Positions 1-11,020 of a DNA stretch of 64,000 nucleotides are shown piece after piece. The stretch is from NCBI GenBank assembly GCA_035222895.1, contig JAVYIG010000608.1, positions 124,001 to 188,000 on the forward strand. Reading direction: 5' to 3'. The translations under genes were made by a program, and so were the position numbers. This DNA is from Strongylocentrotus droebachiensis (lineage: Eukaryota; Echinodermata; Echinoidea; Camarodonta; Strongylocentrotidae). The notes under the pieces were generated by a model. The model was not told the DNA's origin. It worked only from the letters and a program-made list of their open reading frames with translations, and did no database searches. Within the stretch, counting starts at the first letter, position 1. Every line of letters starts with the position of its first letter.

Positions 1-940
1 GCACTAATACGAGCGGCCGCTATCTCCTACTCCTAGCGGAGTACGGAGCACACAATACAGGGGATGTACACCACTCAAAGCTAAGACGAGCGCATTTCCC
101 CAAGCCATGCATACACACACAAATGACATCAGTGCTGTACTGCACTACACTACACACACAGTGTCAGTACAAGAAAGTCTCGATGTAACTTGCATTGACT
201 TTATGTACAAAGTTGATTGCAACTCCAGACTTGCCTTGATTCAGCGGCCCTCGTACTCATTGACTAAAATTCTGTGATGTTTTAAATAATGGATTTTTTT
301 GATCAAATAGGTAAATATATTTAACAAATCTTTTTTTTTTTTTTTTTTTTAAGTGACAGGTCTAAATAACAAACCCGTTAAACAGGCAAAATCTTTTTTT
401 TCACCTAAAATATGCTTTTTCAAGCTGAATACCGGTAATATGTTTTTTGAAAGTGACAGGTTGGCAGCTCTGCATTGTCATTATAGATGGTTTTTCTTAA
501 GTATTTTTTTTATAAAAATAATTTAATGCCCCCCTTCCTAACATTTTTCAATTTTTGACATTTAACGGCATGAAAATAGTATTAAACATGAACTACAACA
601 ACTACATATGACAGATTTATCCAAGGTATGAGTGATTTAATATAAGAGTGCTCAAAATGTAAACTGTAGAAATTAAACTACCGTATGTATAAATAAAAGG
701 TAACGTTTAACAAATAATTTAAAAGAATACATATTTTCATCAATTTTGGAAACGGCTCCTGGTCCTGGAAAACGGCTCCCGGTTCTCTAAAAAAATTAAG
801 GACCGGGAGCCGCTTTTTCAGATATTTGGCTCCCGGTCTGCTTTGACTTAATAAAAGGCTTGCGTAGGGCCATGCATCTCAGATTTAACATTGTTAAACA
901 ATGCCGTTAATTGAATTGATACTATTGTTATATCTTCCAG
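1..940. other. Upstream intron of the RING gene; no exon recognised
   Basis: I see no coding exon here. The stretch holds short CA-rich runs, a poly-T run near 330-350 and a GC-rich hairpin at 773-812. It ends in a polypyrimidine-AG acceptor at 939-940, so it is most simply the 3' part of an intron whose upstream exons lie left of the window. Confidence 0.5.
773..812. repeat. Perfect 11-bp GC-rich hairpin
   Basis: CGGCTCCCGGT (773-783) pairs perfectly with ACCGGGAGCCG (802-812) across an 18-base A-rich loop. Related GGCTCC words lie on both sides (about 755 and 831), so this looks like part of a short inverted or tandem repeat rather than a lone palindrome. Function unknown. Confidence 0.6.
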
Positions 941-1056
941 CTGAAGATGCATTCTGTTCCATCTGCCATTGTGAATACATGATGGAGGAGACTCTGGATC
1001 AGCTCCCTTGCAAACATAACTTCCACAACAAGTGCATCATAGTGTGGCTTCAAAAG
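941..1056 (+). CDS. RING gene, penultimate coding exon
   Basis: The 116-nt exon starts in phase 2 and ends in phase 0. It encodes the first six metal ligands of the RING-H2 finger (CSIC ... CKHNFHNKC) and the E2-contact tryptophan in VWLQK. The donor is AAG|GTAAGT. Confidence 0.8.
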
Positions 1057-2016
1057 GTAAGTAATCCCTTGCTTTAATCCACCTCCACACCCCCACAAAG
1101 AGACTGTATAATACATATTTAGAAATTCTATTCTTTTCTTTTATTCTACTAGTTTACAGTGCATGATATAGAAAACAAAAGCAGTCATTACCTACATGTA
1201 TCTGGAAGTGACACACTCAAAATGTATTAAATTAAAATTTAGGAAATCTCTTCTTGTACTGCCCCAGTTTTTGTTAATTTTTTTTTTTTACTGAATATGT
1301 ATGAAGGGTTTTCGTTTACATTTATTCCAATTTTATGCCGATTATGGAACATCCATTCTATTCCAATGTTATATAATAACAATAGTCTGTGGGCATTTCA
1401 TAAGCCACATTACACTCAACTGGAAGAAGCAATGAAATACGCTCTATGATAAAATGATATTTTTCAACATTCTAAGTTAGCCAAAATTATTTATGCATGA
1501 CTTGATCTTAAAGAAATAATATATTGTTGGTAGATTTAAATCTTGAGCAAACTTTTTTTAGTCATTCAATTTGAAAGTCATCACCTTAATTGCTCAATTT
1601 ACCATCTCCTCCTGTCATCTTCTCATACATCTTTTTCACTCTCATCCCGAACATCATGTAGGAATTATTACGTTTTATGAAGTTTGTGAGGATTACCACG
1701 CCTTCAAGCTTAGCTGATGTAGCAATCCTTCTGCATGATTATTTTATGTTAGTATAACAATATAACTATTTTGTGCTGATGATGCATTAATTATATAATT
1801 TGTTTATTATCATGATTATGTTGCAATTAGTTTGTAATTTTGGAAAATGACCATGAAGGAAAAAAAAAAAAAATCAAATCAAAATGTGGATGGGAGCCCC
1901 AGTGTCTACCCCAGTTTTCAAGTCCTTATTTATATGCTGTGTTTCTTTCTATTGTATTGCAGTCTGGCACATGCCCAGTGTGCCGTCACAAGCTTTATAC
2001 AGACAGCGTGGACTAG
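941..2016 (+). CDS. RING-H2 E3 ubiquitin ligase, Praja-like, C-terminal end (partial gene)
   Basis: Two coding exons, 941-1056 and 1963-2016, join in phase and end at a TAG (2014-2016). Together they encode a complete RING-H2 finger. Exon 1 gives C-x2-C-x14-C-x-H-x2-H-x2-C and exon 2 gives the final C-P-V-C; the stop follows 10 residues after that CPVC motif. The joined piece WLQKSGTCPVCR is typical of Praja (PJA1/PJA2) ligases, which recruit an E2 enzyme and ubiquitinate substrates. Both splice sites are canonical (AG at 939-940 and 1961-1962; GTAAGT at 1057). Exon 1 opens with two bases of a split codon, so the N-terminal part lies left of the window. A RING at the extreme C-terminus is usual for Praja, RNF6/RLIM and RNF115/126 types; of these Praja fits best by eye. 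Confidence 0.8.
1963..2016 (+). CDS. RING gene, last coding exon
   Basis: The 54-nt exon follows a TTGCAG acceptor. It encodes the final zinc ligands (CPVC), a short basic tail and the TAG stop. The in-frame join with the previous exon restores a canonical RING spacing of 10 residues between ligand pairs. Confidence 0.8.
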   Translation, partial: SGTCPVCRHKLYTDSVD

Positions 2017-4210
2017 CTACCATCATATTCAACTTCATCAAACCAGACGAGGCTCTCTAAAAACATCGCTGCCATGCTTCTCCAGTAAAGCTATATGATG
2101 GAGATATTAGTATCAAAGATACATATTTGCATTATAAAGGACAATTTGTTTGCAAAGCTAGGTTTAAACTTTGTCCCGAATCGATCAAAACGGTGGAGGT
2201 CTAAGTTTTCTTTTTCTTAAACATGTTTTTAGGCCCCAGGTAAGGTTTAACTGAACTTGTAGAATACGGAACTGAAAGTTTATGATTGACCCAATTGTAT
2301 ATATACCAGTATGAGGACATCGGACATCGCTGAGAGTTCTGTTAAAATCTAGATAATATTTGTCTACAGTTGCATTAGATTGATTTGAACATCCTGTAAT
2401 TTACATTTACTTTACATTTTATAATCCATCGTGCATTAGAATTTGCAGAATTATGATTGTAAATAGAAATCAGGATTTTAAATCAGGGTTAAGATTTATG
2501 AGGAGTATAATCAGGTTTTTAAAATGGAAACTTTTTTGTTTTTGTTTGTTTGGTGTTTGTGCAGATGTCTTCCATGTACTTGTACACAGCCATCTACATC
2601 TACATGCAGGTGCAGTCCTTCACCAATGACGTGCCATAAGATTAGATTTGTTAATGACAATTGAAATATCTGTCCTTAGAATTGAGAAAAAAGATTGTTT
2701 CCAGTATATCACCTTATTTCATAGGAACTATGATTTATCTTATCCATTATTTTGACATCTTATTTTTTTAGAAAATATTTGGACATCCTAATCAAGTTAT
2801 TGATGCATGATAATAAGATGCCAGAATGCTGAAATTGCATGCCTATGAGTGGATTTCTGTCTTATAGGGCTGGTCCCATTTGACTGATAGTGATAACTTT
2901 AAAGTGCCATCCCACCAATTAAAGATAAAGACCAGTTATGGTCATGCGATTGCATTGTGAAAGAAACGTTGTGGAATCAATCAGAAAAGGATGATCATCT
3001 AGCATATTAGTAGTGGTGTGTACTGCAAGGTTCTGGAATCATCAAAATGATAAGAAATCTGGCCCAATCTTGGTAAAGTTACAAGCACTGTACGCAGAAA
3101 TATGTATATGGAACTACGCGACACGTGCGGGGCACGTGCGTTATATCTATCAGGTCCAAATAGATACAATAATTTACCAAATATATCAATTGGTAGGCGG
3201 TTTCTCTGCAAAAATTTGTATGATCACGTATTAGTCAAAACATATCCTTTCACGTGATTGGTAATACGAGCTTACATTTCATTTTTTGAGAGGGGGCCGT
3301 TTCCAAAACTGGTTTTTACCTTTAAAGAGCCCACAGCACCAATCTGTCTCAGATTGGTGGCCTATTCAATACCTATTCCACATAAACCTCAGGAGACTAA
3401 TTTGGGAGACTGATTTACAAATTATTAATTATTGTTGTCAGTAGTGAAATTGGGAGTATTATGTCAAATATCAAATTTTACGAGAGAAATGAAATCTTGA
3501 AATTACTGGAGGTGCACTGCATTATGACCTTGTCTTAAATGTACAGAAATATTTTGCAGTCAGATTATGAAGTTGTTTGTGTACCTCCACCCACCGAAGG
3601 TCGTGCAGGAGTTATTATATTTTCGGGTTGTCGGTCTGTCCTGCTTTCTCATTACCGTGATAGTTTAGATAGGGGAAATAATCATGAGTTACAAAATGCA
3701 CATTAACTATAAAAATATGAGGTGTAATTTGGCATAAAAAACAAGAGGGTCTAAAATTGTGGGTATGATTAGAACATGGGTGCCTTTTATACAGAGAGAG
3801 AGCTACTAATCATGTCTTATCTTTCAAATTCAAATGTTTTCTGATCTTTTTGGTCATTTTCCTACAGGAGCTCCATGACAATTGTTAAAAAGGTTTCATG
3901 GTGCTAGCGGGTTTTTTATTTAGGTACTTAGAATGATATATATACATGTATATATAAGTGAGATATGAAGTTCTGCCACAGAGATGAGTACCGGTACTTG
4001 AAATTCACACAAGACAGAATGAAGAACTACATTTCTCTAAAACTTGTTATTAGGCTATGTTTTTTGGTCTTGTTGAACATCAAATGTTTTATTCTGAATT
4101 CATGTACTCGGAAACAGTTGACAATTTTTTGTTGGTGCTCTGTAAGAGGAGAATTTCAAGTCAATTTTTGAAGTGATTGTCTAGCCTTGTGTGGTCATAA
4201 TAAACACTGT
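2017..4210 (+). other. Probable long 3' UTR / downstream flank of the RING gene
   Basis: There is no convincing coding sequence over about 2.2 kb. A canonical AATAAA lies at 4199-4204, just before a LINE 3' fragment, and could be the polyadenylation signal of the RING gene; that is inference. Short AT-rich stretches and an isolated (TA)n-like run near 3940-3955 are the only other structure I see. Confidence 0.35.
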
Positions 4211-4226
4211 TACATTTGATTAACAT

Positions 4227-4626
4227 TTGATGAAGCAGGCGACAGATGACAGACACATGCTACACGGATACTTACAACCCCACAAACGACTTATATCCCG
4301 ACACAGCTTCCTCGATTCTGTCCCACCACCTGAACAGAATCCTCCACCATCAGCCAAGCCCGTACTCATCAAAGGTCTTAACCTGAAGTGGCCGGAGTGG
4401 CAATGCCTAAATCGAATGCGGACGAGAATGGGGCGGTGTAAGGTCAATATGGCAAGATGGGGCTATGCCCATGAAGGAGATACTCTCTGCGACTGCGGAG
4501 AGACTCAGACGATGGACCACCTCTTGCAGTGCGGCGGAACGGGTTGCACAGATGAAGACCTGTCCCTTGTTAATGGAACGGCCATTGCAGCAATCGAGCG
4601 ATGGAAGAACTTAATTTAATTTAATT
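4227..4626 (+). mobile_element. Non-LTR retrotransposon, 3'-terminal ORF2 fragment
   Basis: An open frame of 130 residues ends at 4619. Its second half carries the C-terminal signature of Jockey/RTE-like ORF2 proteins: LNRMRTRMGRCKVNM, then WGY, then a Cys-rich CDCGETQTMDHLLQC motif. No reverse transcriptase core is present, so this is a heavily 5'-truncated copy. It ends in a short TTTAA repeat (about 4611-4627), as expected for a LINE 3' tail. Truncation during reverse transcription is the likely origin. Confidence 0.75.
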
Positions 4627-4627
4627 T

Positions 4628-5753
4628 ACTTCTAATTAAGGAACTTTACATAACTATCTTGATCTAAGGAGACACGAACGAATGATTTGATTAACATTCA
4701 AATACTTCCATGTGTGTATTACCGTAATCAGAAATAGTCAAAAGTCAAAATCATGGATGTTAAAATGGTTACCAGTATTGGTGTTTATTCATTTGTACAT
4801 GTATGTGCCTAATGTTTACATTTTCATATGCTCTGAATTCTTCAATTTTTTAATATAAAGATAATCAAGTTTATAAATGGTTAAGTCTTTCATTTTCAGT
4901 AACGTCCTGCAGCTTTGTGTTTGAATGGTGCATGTATTGCCTTTTTTTTTTAGATACAGCAATATTGTAAGAAACTGTGAAAATACAATTTATAATGTAA
5001 TTGTTTAATTGATTTGTTAGGAGCCAACAAGGTAATGTTTGGTTCAAGAATTAAGTTTGAAACAATTTGTTAAATGTTTAATGGATTACCAAGACAAAGA
5101 AATTGATGGATAGTGCTTTTATGTGGATATTTTGTTGGACAGCTTTGTAGAGAAATGAAAACTGGCCTGTGGCACTCATGCAGTTGTGTTCACATTTGGT
5201 GTTTAAAATGCCTATTATTTTTCCACACAGAGTGTGGTGAAGTTGATGCACTGTTGCACTGTTGAAATACCAAGTGCAGTGGCATCCACAATGACTGTCT
5301 GCTAAGTAGACCATTTTTTTAGTGTATACTTCTGTAAGATACATTTATTTCCTTTTGTACAGCTATAGGTGCAGTGAATCTTAGATACCTTGCCTTGACT
5401 GCTCAATATTTGCTGCTTCCAGAAAGTAAAAATGGTATGCCAATTAAGGCATCAATCCTTAGTCAAAAGGAACAAGCATACCAATAATGAGAGTAGATGT
5501 TGGAAATTGGAACATAACATTTTGTTCCATTAAGATGTATCTCGGCCCTATACATTAGTAAGGTATGTCTACTCCAAATTTTAAAAATGGCTATTCAAAT
5601 TTTTTTTTTTTTTGGGGGGGGGGGGTGGGGTGGGGCCCATGTATGTGAAATAGTGTACACCAACCTTAGAGATTGATGCCATTTTGCCTTTTGAAGAATA
5701 TTATGTTAATTGTCATATCTTTTCATTGTGAACATCGCCCACTGGTTCCTCTT
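4628..5753. other. Intergenic; nothing recognised
   Basis: The stretch is AT-rich without a supported gene. The only notable structure is a poly-T/poly-G run at about 5597-5640. Confidence 0.4.
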
Positions 5754-5755
5754 TA

Positions 5756-5878
5756 GTGGGGTAGCTTAGTGAACAAATCGTGACACGGTGGACAAAAGCA
5801 TGATTTTTTCACCAAATTATCTTCACGATGTACCTTCTTAAAAAAGGCTATGCTCCAAGAAAATTGATGCTGGAAAGG
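5756..5878 (+). repeat. Left terminal inverted repeat of the 6.35-kb element
   Basis: The first 17 bases match the inverse of the right end perfectly. Further shared blocks (GGACAAAAGCAT at about 5790 and AGGCTATGCTCCAA at about 5846) occur in the same order with small indels. Confidence 0.65.
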
Positions 5879-5934
5879 TGGTGAAAATGACGTCATTATG
5901 ACATCATCATTTATTCATTACATAATCACAGGAA

Positions 5935-6375
5935 AACCCAAAAAATAAAGCAACCGTGGTCCTACTTCTATAGTTTTGAAGCAAAAAAGAAATGAAACTT
6001 GGTGTATGTGATGACATTGAGGGTAGATGTGCGAGACATGTTTTTTTGTGTTTGTCGGACAAAGCGTTGCCATGGTAACCACAATTTTACCAAACCTTAT
6101 AGTGCAAATTACTTCCACAGAATTTAAGCAATTAATGTCAAATTTGGTATCTATAACGATCTATGAGTGTGGTTATAAAAACACCCTTTGTGATTGTGCG
6201 CCACCTAGCGTTGCCATGGTAACCAGATATTTTTGCAAAACTCTTGCTGAGCGAACTACTTCCACAATATTGAAGCAATTGAAATCACATTTAGTGTTCA
6301 TGACGGCACTGGGGTATAGATGTGCAAGACATACTCTTTTTGTTTTTCGGACAAAGCATTTCCATGGAAACGTCT
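5935..6375. repeat. Degenerate tandem repeat, period about 144-148 bp
   Basis: The near-palindrome GTTGCCATGGTAAC recurs at 6066 and 6210, and in decayed form at 6358. Between copies there are conserved blocks: ACTTCCACA..ATT.AAGCAATT, then AGATGTGC.AGACAT, then a T-rich stretch and CGGACAAAGC. A partial copy precedes 6066. The array sits just inside the left inverted repeat and its last copy overlaps the 3' end of the long minus-strand ORF. Confidence 0.65.
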
Positions 6376-9300
6376 TTCCATTTGACTGGCATTTTAGTCT
6401 TGGATGCTACCTTTGTGCGTACTCCACTTCCTCGTTTCTGGCGAGTAGATTCCTTGATACTGCAGGCCAAGTATCTGTCCCACACCAAATCCAGTCGTCT
6501 GACTCCTTGCAATTCACGGTTGAGTACGGGCTTGAAAACTGTTCTTGCATAGTCCTCAAATGTTGACACGGAAGTTGCTGGTAACCCATGAACTAGAGCT
6601 GCACCATCAAAAATCTTGCAGTCCACTTGTGCCGGAGGCTCTCCTTGTCCATTTGTGTTCAGACATGTTAGTAATTTAGACTTGCTGGATGTCAAGCGCA
6701 GTTTCCTACTATTTGAGATAGATGGCGGGTATGCCTGATTCTCGTGGCTGAAGAATACGGCTGGGTCACCGTCACGCAGCTGATTTGCAATGTACATATG
6801 ACCAAAGAGGCTCACATCATTCCGAAGAGATGCAATTTTCTCAGTTTTACGATTCCCTTTTGCCTTCACTGGTGTCTTGAAAAGTGGGAGAGAATTCTTC
6901 TTGATTGGTGCATGGATAGTTTTGCTTTTTTCAATGAGCACTTCCCGCTTGTATGTTTGATACTGATCAGAACCCAGTGCTTCGATATGTTGTACTGTCT
7001 CCACCACTGGTTTATCAGCACATTCCCGAGAGTGCAAGACCAATAATTCAGAGTGATCCTCGAGGAAAGGGCTGCCATATTCGTTGATTGTCTTCATCAG
7101 TTTTGCTGTTTGATTTCTGAAAGATTCTTGGTTTGATTGTGTCTCTTCATGATGTCTGAAATTTTCCTCTGGATCTTCTTCAGGTAAGTATTCACTTTCA
7201 AATTCTGTCAGCAGCCTGGCTTGCTCAGGACCTGCAAGCATCCAACGTTGGAAAGCAACAGGATTTTCAGTTAAGCCCACGGCTCCACCCTTTCCTTTGA
7301 CTTTGGCATTTTCCTGTTCATGGACTTGATCAATGGGAAGTGCAGAAAATCTCTTTTGTGTTTTGCTCACAACCCAGTACTTCTGGAGTTCCTCTGACAC
7401 AGTGGCTGGTAAGGACTGCATATCTCGCAGGTGGACAGAAACCCAACGGCTGTAATTGTAGTGGTCCAGCGCAAAAAACAAGAACATGAGGCTTTGCAGT
7501 GACTCCACAAAGAGGAGGAAGTCTCTCTCTCGATGAGTTCTAATGAATATCAGGATCAAAATCTCAGTTCGCAGCACCAAGTCCCAATATTGAAAAGTAG
7601 GGCTTTTACTGGACATAGCCTGTCTCCAGTCTTCAAATGTATCACCCTCACTTGAGACTCCAACCTGTTCATATGCACGTTCTTGTAGTATTGAAAGAGC
7701 TAGGGCAGTTACCTGATGAGCATGACGGGTCCTTGTAACATGAGCAGCCTTGATGAATGAGTTGGCTGTGCCCGATGATGCAACACCTGAATCACTCAGA
7801 GCTACCGTCCATCCACTTTGGTCAAGGAAATCACCAAGTGCTGTCCACAAGGCTTTCTCCAAATGGAAGCCACCAAACATGATCACAAATTTATCCTCAC
7901 CATGCGTAGTAGGCCAGGTCCATTGTATATGCTTGCAGTTAGCAAAGATTGGGCAGTCACACGCCAGCACAGGGGTTTGACCTGGATTGAGGAAGTTAGT
8001 GATGGCCTTGAGGACATTCATAGTATGCTTTATCATAGCAGGGGAATCTGCTTTCTCTTGGAAGAGAGGGAAAAGTGCAACCACAGCAGGAGGATCAAGA
8101 GGAGGTGATTGCTGAGATGCATGATATGCAGCCCAAGAGATCGGTTCACCTTTTTCAAGAGGATCTTTGTCAAGGAGTTGAGAGGCATGCTGAATCCATC
8201 TTCCTTCCTTTTCTCTTGCTTGTTGAAGCTTTCCATCTACAGCTGTCATAGTGGCCTTTGGAACAGTAGTTGATGAGGCTTTGAGGTGGACTGATTCGAC
8301 TATGCTATAAGCATCAAGGAGTTGAGGTTTTTCATTTGGATTTGCAGGAAGGAACCACTGTGACATCCGCCTACGTCCGTGATGGTCGTGTGTTGGAAAT
8401 TGGATGACACTTATACCACTGCCATGGAACGACCCTTGAGCTGTAATGGACGAAGGGTTGTGGTCCAGGTTATCCAGTGCCCCAACAGAAAAGAGGCCTT
8501 TCCTGAGAATGGATGGGCACACGATTTGTTCAGCTGTGAATTGTTTGCACATTGGCACTGACAGTTTCTTCTCAAGCTGTAGAACTCGGTCGTAGGAGAT
8601 GCTTATACCTAGCCTGGCTAGCTGATTGATAAGTTGCTTGTTCCTTGTCATTGTGTGGATGTTAAGGCCAATGTAGATTGGAAGTGGAGGCTCTCTGTCC
8701 AGTGACTGCCGTTTATGTGTAGTCGGTTTCATACACCTCTTTTTGGAATTATGGAGGAACATCTGGGCTATCGTGTGACATACTTGTGAGTCATCATCGT
8801 CATCATTGTTCTTCATATCTGGTCCATACAGGATCATTGATGATAGGAGTGAAAGACTTGGAAGCATTTTCTGACAATTTGTAGGGAAGCTGCCAGAAAA
8901 CATAAAGTGTGTTTTCCCGAACATTTCTTGTCTGCAGATTTTTGCAACTTTGGCAAACAGGAAAGCTTCATCTTGGTAATCCTTGTCCTTGAGAGCATCC
9001 TTCAGCAGTTGTTGCATGCCTTCAGGGAATACAAGAACAACATTCTTGCCATCTGACTGTTCCTGTACGTCTGTTTCAAAGAAGTGATCCACACGCTTGG
9101 TTTTTAATCGGCCCTTATTCACCGAGACATGATATCCAAGACTTTGAAGACGGTGTTCATACTTCTCGTGGAGATCAGATAGTTTGAAGATGTACTGCCC
9201 ATCTTGTATTGCAAACTCAACATAAGAAACTAGCTCAACAAATGCTTGAGCATGTGCTCGTTCTCCTTCCACTGTTTCCTTGTTGGACTTGGAAGAACTA

Positions 9301-9650
9301 AATTTCCGCTGATGGCCCCTGTAATTGTTCCTAAATTTTGTCAAACAATCCAAGTGATACTTTGCTTCGAGAGCAATGATATCACTTCCTCGTATTTTTG
9401 ACATGAGTTTTTCATCTTGCATGTCACTTGCCATTCTCTTGAGAGACTGATCAGCTTCGAATGTTTGGAAATTGTGTAATGTTTTATTTCCAGCTTGTTC
9501 ACAGAAGAGGCACAAACTCTTGTATTCAAATTCCGATTTCTGGCGCTTTGACCGTCGTAAGTCATTAGGTATACATTCTTTCTCATCTTTACTTTTTCCC
9601 TCCAATTTTCTTTTGAGTTTGTTATTATTAAATTTTTGATGACAAATGCT
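6291..9650 (-). CDS. Transposon-associated protein of an unclassified family (HEQ-type), main ORF
   Basis: This is one intronless frame of about 1,119 codons (the frame opens after a TGA at 9651-9653). It starts KFNNNKLKRK, followed by a putative zinc-binding module (LCLFC ... EAKYHLDC, counted residues 31-87 from the TTG at 9605). Conserved-looking blocks are VGALDNLDH (about 374), ACDCPIF (about 548), FGGFHLEKALWTALGDFL (about 577), SSGTANSF, TRTRHAHQVTA, and DQVHEQENAKVKGKGGAVGL (about 759). I remember this block pattern from many multicopy invertebrate proteins of unknown function, often annotated as uncharacterized. The acidic residues in DNLD, CDCP and HEQ could be a DDE-type triad; that is inference. 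No ATG-initiated start is visible in this frame near the N-terminus because a frameshift separates it from the upstream piece. The last 25 or so residues are encoded by the flanking tandem repeat, so the natural C-terminus is probably lost. Confidence 0.65.
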   Translation of the reverse strand, partial: SICHQKFNNNKLKRKLEGKSKDEKECIPNDLRRSKRQKSEFEYKSLCLFCEQAGNKTLHNFQTFEADQSLKRMASDMQDEKLMSKIRGSDIIALEAKYHLDCLTKFRNNYRGHQRKFSSSKSNKETVEGERAHAQAFVELVSYVEFAIQDGQYIFKLSDLHEKYEHRLQSLGYHVSVNKGRLKTKRVDHFFETDVQEQSDGKNVVLVFPEGMQQLLKDALKDKDYQDEAFLFAKVAKICRQEMFGKTHFMFSGSFPTNCQKMLPSLSLLSSMILYGPDMKNNDDDDDSQVCHTIAQMFLHNSKKRCMKPTTHKRQSLDREPPLPIYIGLNIHTMTRNKQLINQLARLGISISYDRVLQLEKKLSVPMCKQFTAEQIVCPSILRKGLFSVGALDNLDHNPSSITAQGSFHGSGISVIQFPTHDHHGRRRMSQWFLPANPNEKPQLLDAYSIVESVHLKASSTTVPKATMTAVDGKLQQAREKEGRWIQHASQLLDKDPLEKGEPISWAAYHASQQSPPLDPPAVVALFPLFQEKADSPAMIKHTMNVLKAITNFLNPGQTPVLACDCPIFANCKHIQWTWPTTHGEDKFVIMFGGFHLEKALWTALGDFLDQSGWTVALSDSGVASSGTANSFIKAAHVTRTRHAHQVTALALSILQERAYEQVGVSSEGDTFEDWRQAMSSKSPTFQYWDLVLRTEILILIFIRTHRERDFLLFVESLQSLMFLFFALDHYNYSRWVSVHLRDMQSLPATVSEELQKYWVVSKTQKRFSALPIDQVHEQENAKVKGKGGAVGLTENPVAFQRWMLAGPEQARLLTEFESEYLPEEDPEENFRHHEETQSNQESFRNQTAKLMKTINEYGSPFLEDHSELLVLHSRECADKPVVETVQHIEALGSDQYQTYKREVLIEKSKTIHAPIKKNSLPLFKTPVKAKGNRKTEKIASLRNDVSLFGHMYIANQLRDGDPAVFFSHENQAYPPSISNSRKLRLTSSKSKLLTCLNTNGQGEPPAQVDCKIFDGAALVHGLPATSVSTFEDYARTVFKPVLNRELQGVRRLDLVWDRYLACSIKESTRQKRGSGVRTKVASKTKMPVKWKDVSMEMLCPKNKKSMSCTSIPQCRHEH

Positions 9651-9832
9651 TCAATTGTTCCCTCAGGTCCAAAGTCTACATCAATCGGTAATGAGTTTAT
9701 TTTCCGGAACTCGTCAACATTTTCCAAGAATGAAGCATAAACTTTTTCTGCATTGTGCATTAATCCTTTTTGCGGACAGTTCACTTTTTCCTGTGTATGT
9801 TTCTTGCAGATTATACAAATGCTCCAATCCAT
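9641..9832 (-). pseudogene. N-terminal piece of the HEQ-type protein, other frame
   Basis: From the ATG at 9832 about 62 residues read MDWSICIICKKHTQEKVNCP and onward, with a C-x2-C start. They join by sense to the main ORF only after a frame change between about 9651 and 9640. Past that point this frame gives meaningless residues, while the other frame gives ICHQKFNNNKL. The family as I remember it has a W-H..C..KFN motif at this place, so a small deletion that removed the W-H part and shifted the frame explains it. The whole gene is probably a pseudogene. Confidence 0.6.
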
Positions 9833-10138
9833 GATGACCTATATAAAATGAGAATAAATATACTGAAAATCAAACCTGCAGATACAGGTCACTTAGTTTT
9901 TTTTTTATCCATTAATTTTATTTATTTATTTGTTTATGTTTTTTTAATTTTATTGTATTTTTTGCCTCTCATATCACTCATATTTGTTTACTTATAATCT
10001 CTGGTTTATTCAGCTGACATAAAGTTAAACTGCTATAATCTAACGTCATCATTGGCTAGGAAAAATCCAATATAACGGCTTGATAAAAAGTTGATAGCCT
10101 TGATTAGTAGGCCTATACTACATGGTAAGTATAGTTAT

Positions 10139-11020
10139 GGGCCGTATGAATAAAGAGTGGCAATTGCTTGAGGGAGCCTGTTACTTGAATCTGTATGCAT
10201 ATAAATTGATTGCAAGAAAAAGCTTTTGCTAGCAAGCTCAAGCATTTGTTAAAAATGTAGTCATAAATTAAATATTTTGCTTTTACCTAGAAGCAGTTGT
10301 ACAGAAGAATTTGAGTGTGAGTACTGGCATTTTTCTAGAAACGATGATGGCTTATCTTTCATAGTGAATTCCAAGATCATGATATCATTTTGAAGTAAAC
10401 TACCTGATAAAGCTGTGCAAAAGTAATATAGCACCTAACTTTTATAATTCTTTGGTACGTACATGTATTCTAATTTGAATTGTCTAACAACAACCGTAAT
10501 AATACAGTAATAATTGTACTCCTTTTAGTATTTCTTTTGTGTGACTCAAAATGATATTTCACCAATTTGCCAGCAGCATCAGAAGTAATTAGTTGTTCAT
10601 TTTTCAGATGAATTCTCACTTGCTTTACGTTGTTATGACTACTTAGTATTTTTACAAGATCATGATTTTGTCATGTCATGTCATGATTTTGTTCGTGATG
10701 TATCATTCTATAATGGATCTTTAATAGAGCTTAAATGAAAATATTGTAAGCAACTAAGTATGAATTACTATATCAGGAAAAAGCTTCCCACCAAACAAAT
10801 GACATTTGAATAAATGAAAACCGCTTGTGTTCTCCCTAGAATGGTGTGACGTGTTTTGTTGAAAGACAGAGCAATTTCATGCTGAAGGCAAGCAAAAGCT
10901 AAGTTTGAGGACAAGCAAGGTTATTCATACAGACTTTAGGCAATTGCTTTTATGCTTGATCTTATGCTTGAAGTTGAACCAATGCTTACAAGCAGTTGCT
11001 ACCTTTTATGTATACGGCCC
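10139..11020. mobile_element. Nested TIR element, no coding capacity
   Basis: The ends are inverted copies: GGGCCGTATGAATAAAG at 10139 and its imperfect inverse at 11020. They continue for about 30 bp (GGCAATTGCTTG against GTAGCAACTGCTTG). The interior (about 880 bp) has repeated AAGCAATTGC and CAAGC words but no ORF. I cannot see a clear target duplication, so the superfamily is open. It sits inside the 6.35-kb element, in what would be the 5' region of its gene. Confidence 0.5.

Noticed and set aside
1-20. NotI site and linker-like start of the window
   Set aside because: A single GCGGCCGC is not enough to claim cloning-vector sequence, and the following bases look genomic.
6027-6566. Plus-strand ORF of 179 codons over the 146-bp repeats
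   Set aside because: It runs antisense to the HEQ-type ORF and across the tandem repeat; its periodic motifs simply reflect the repeat.
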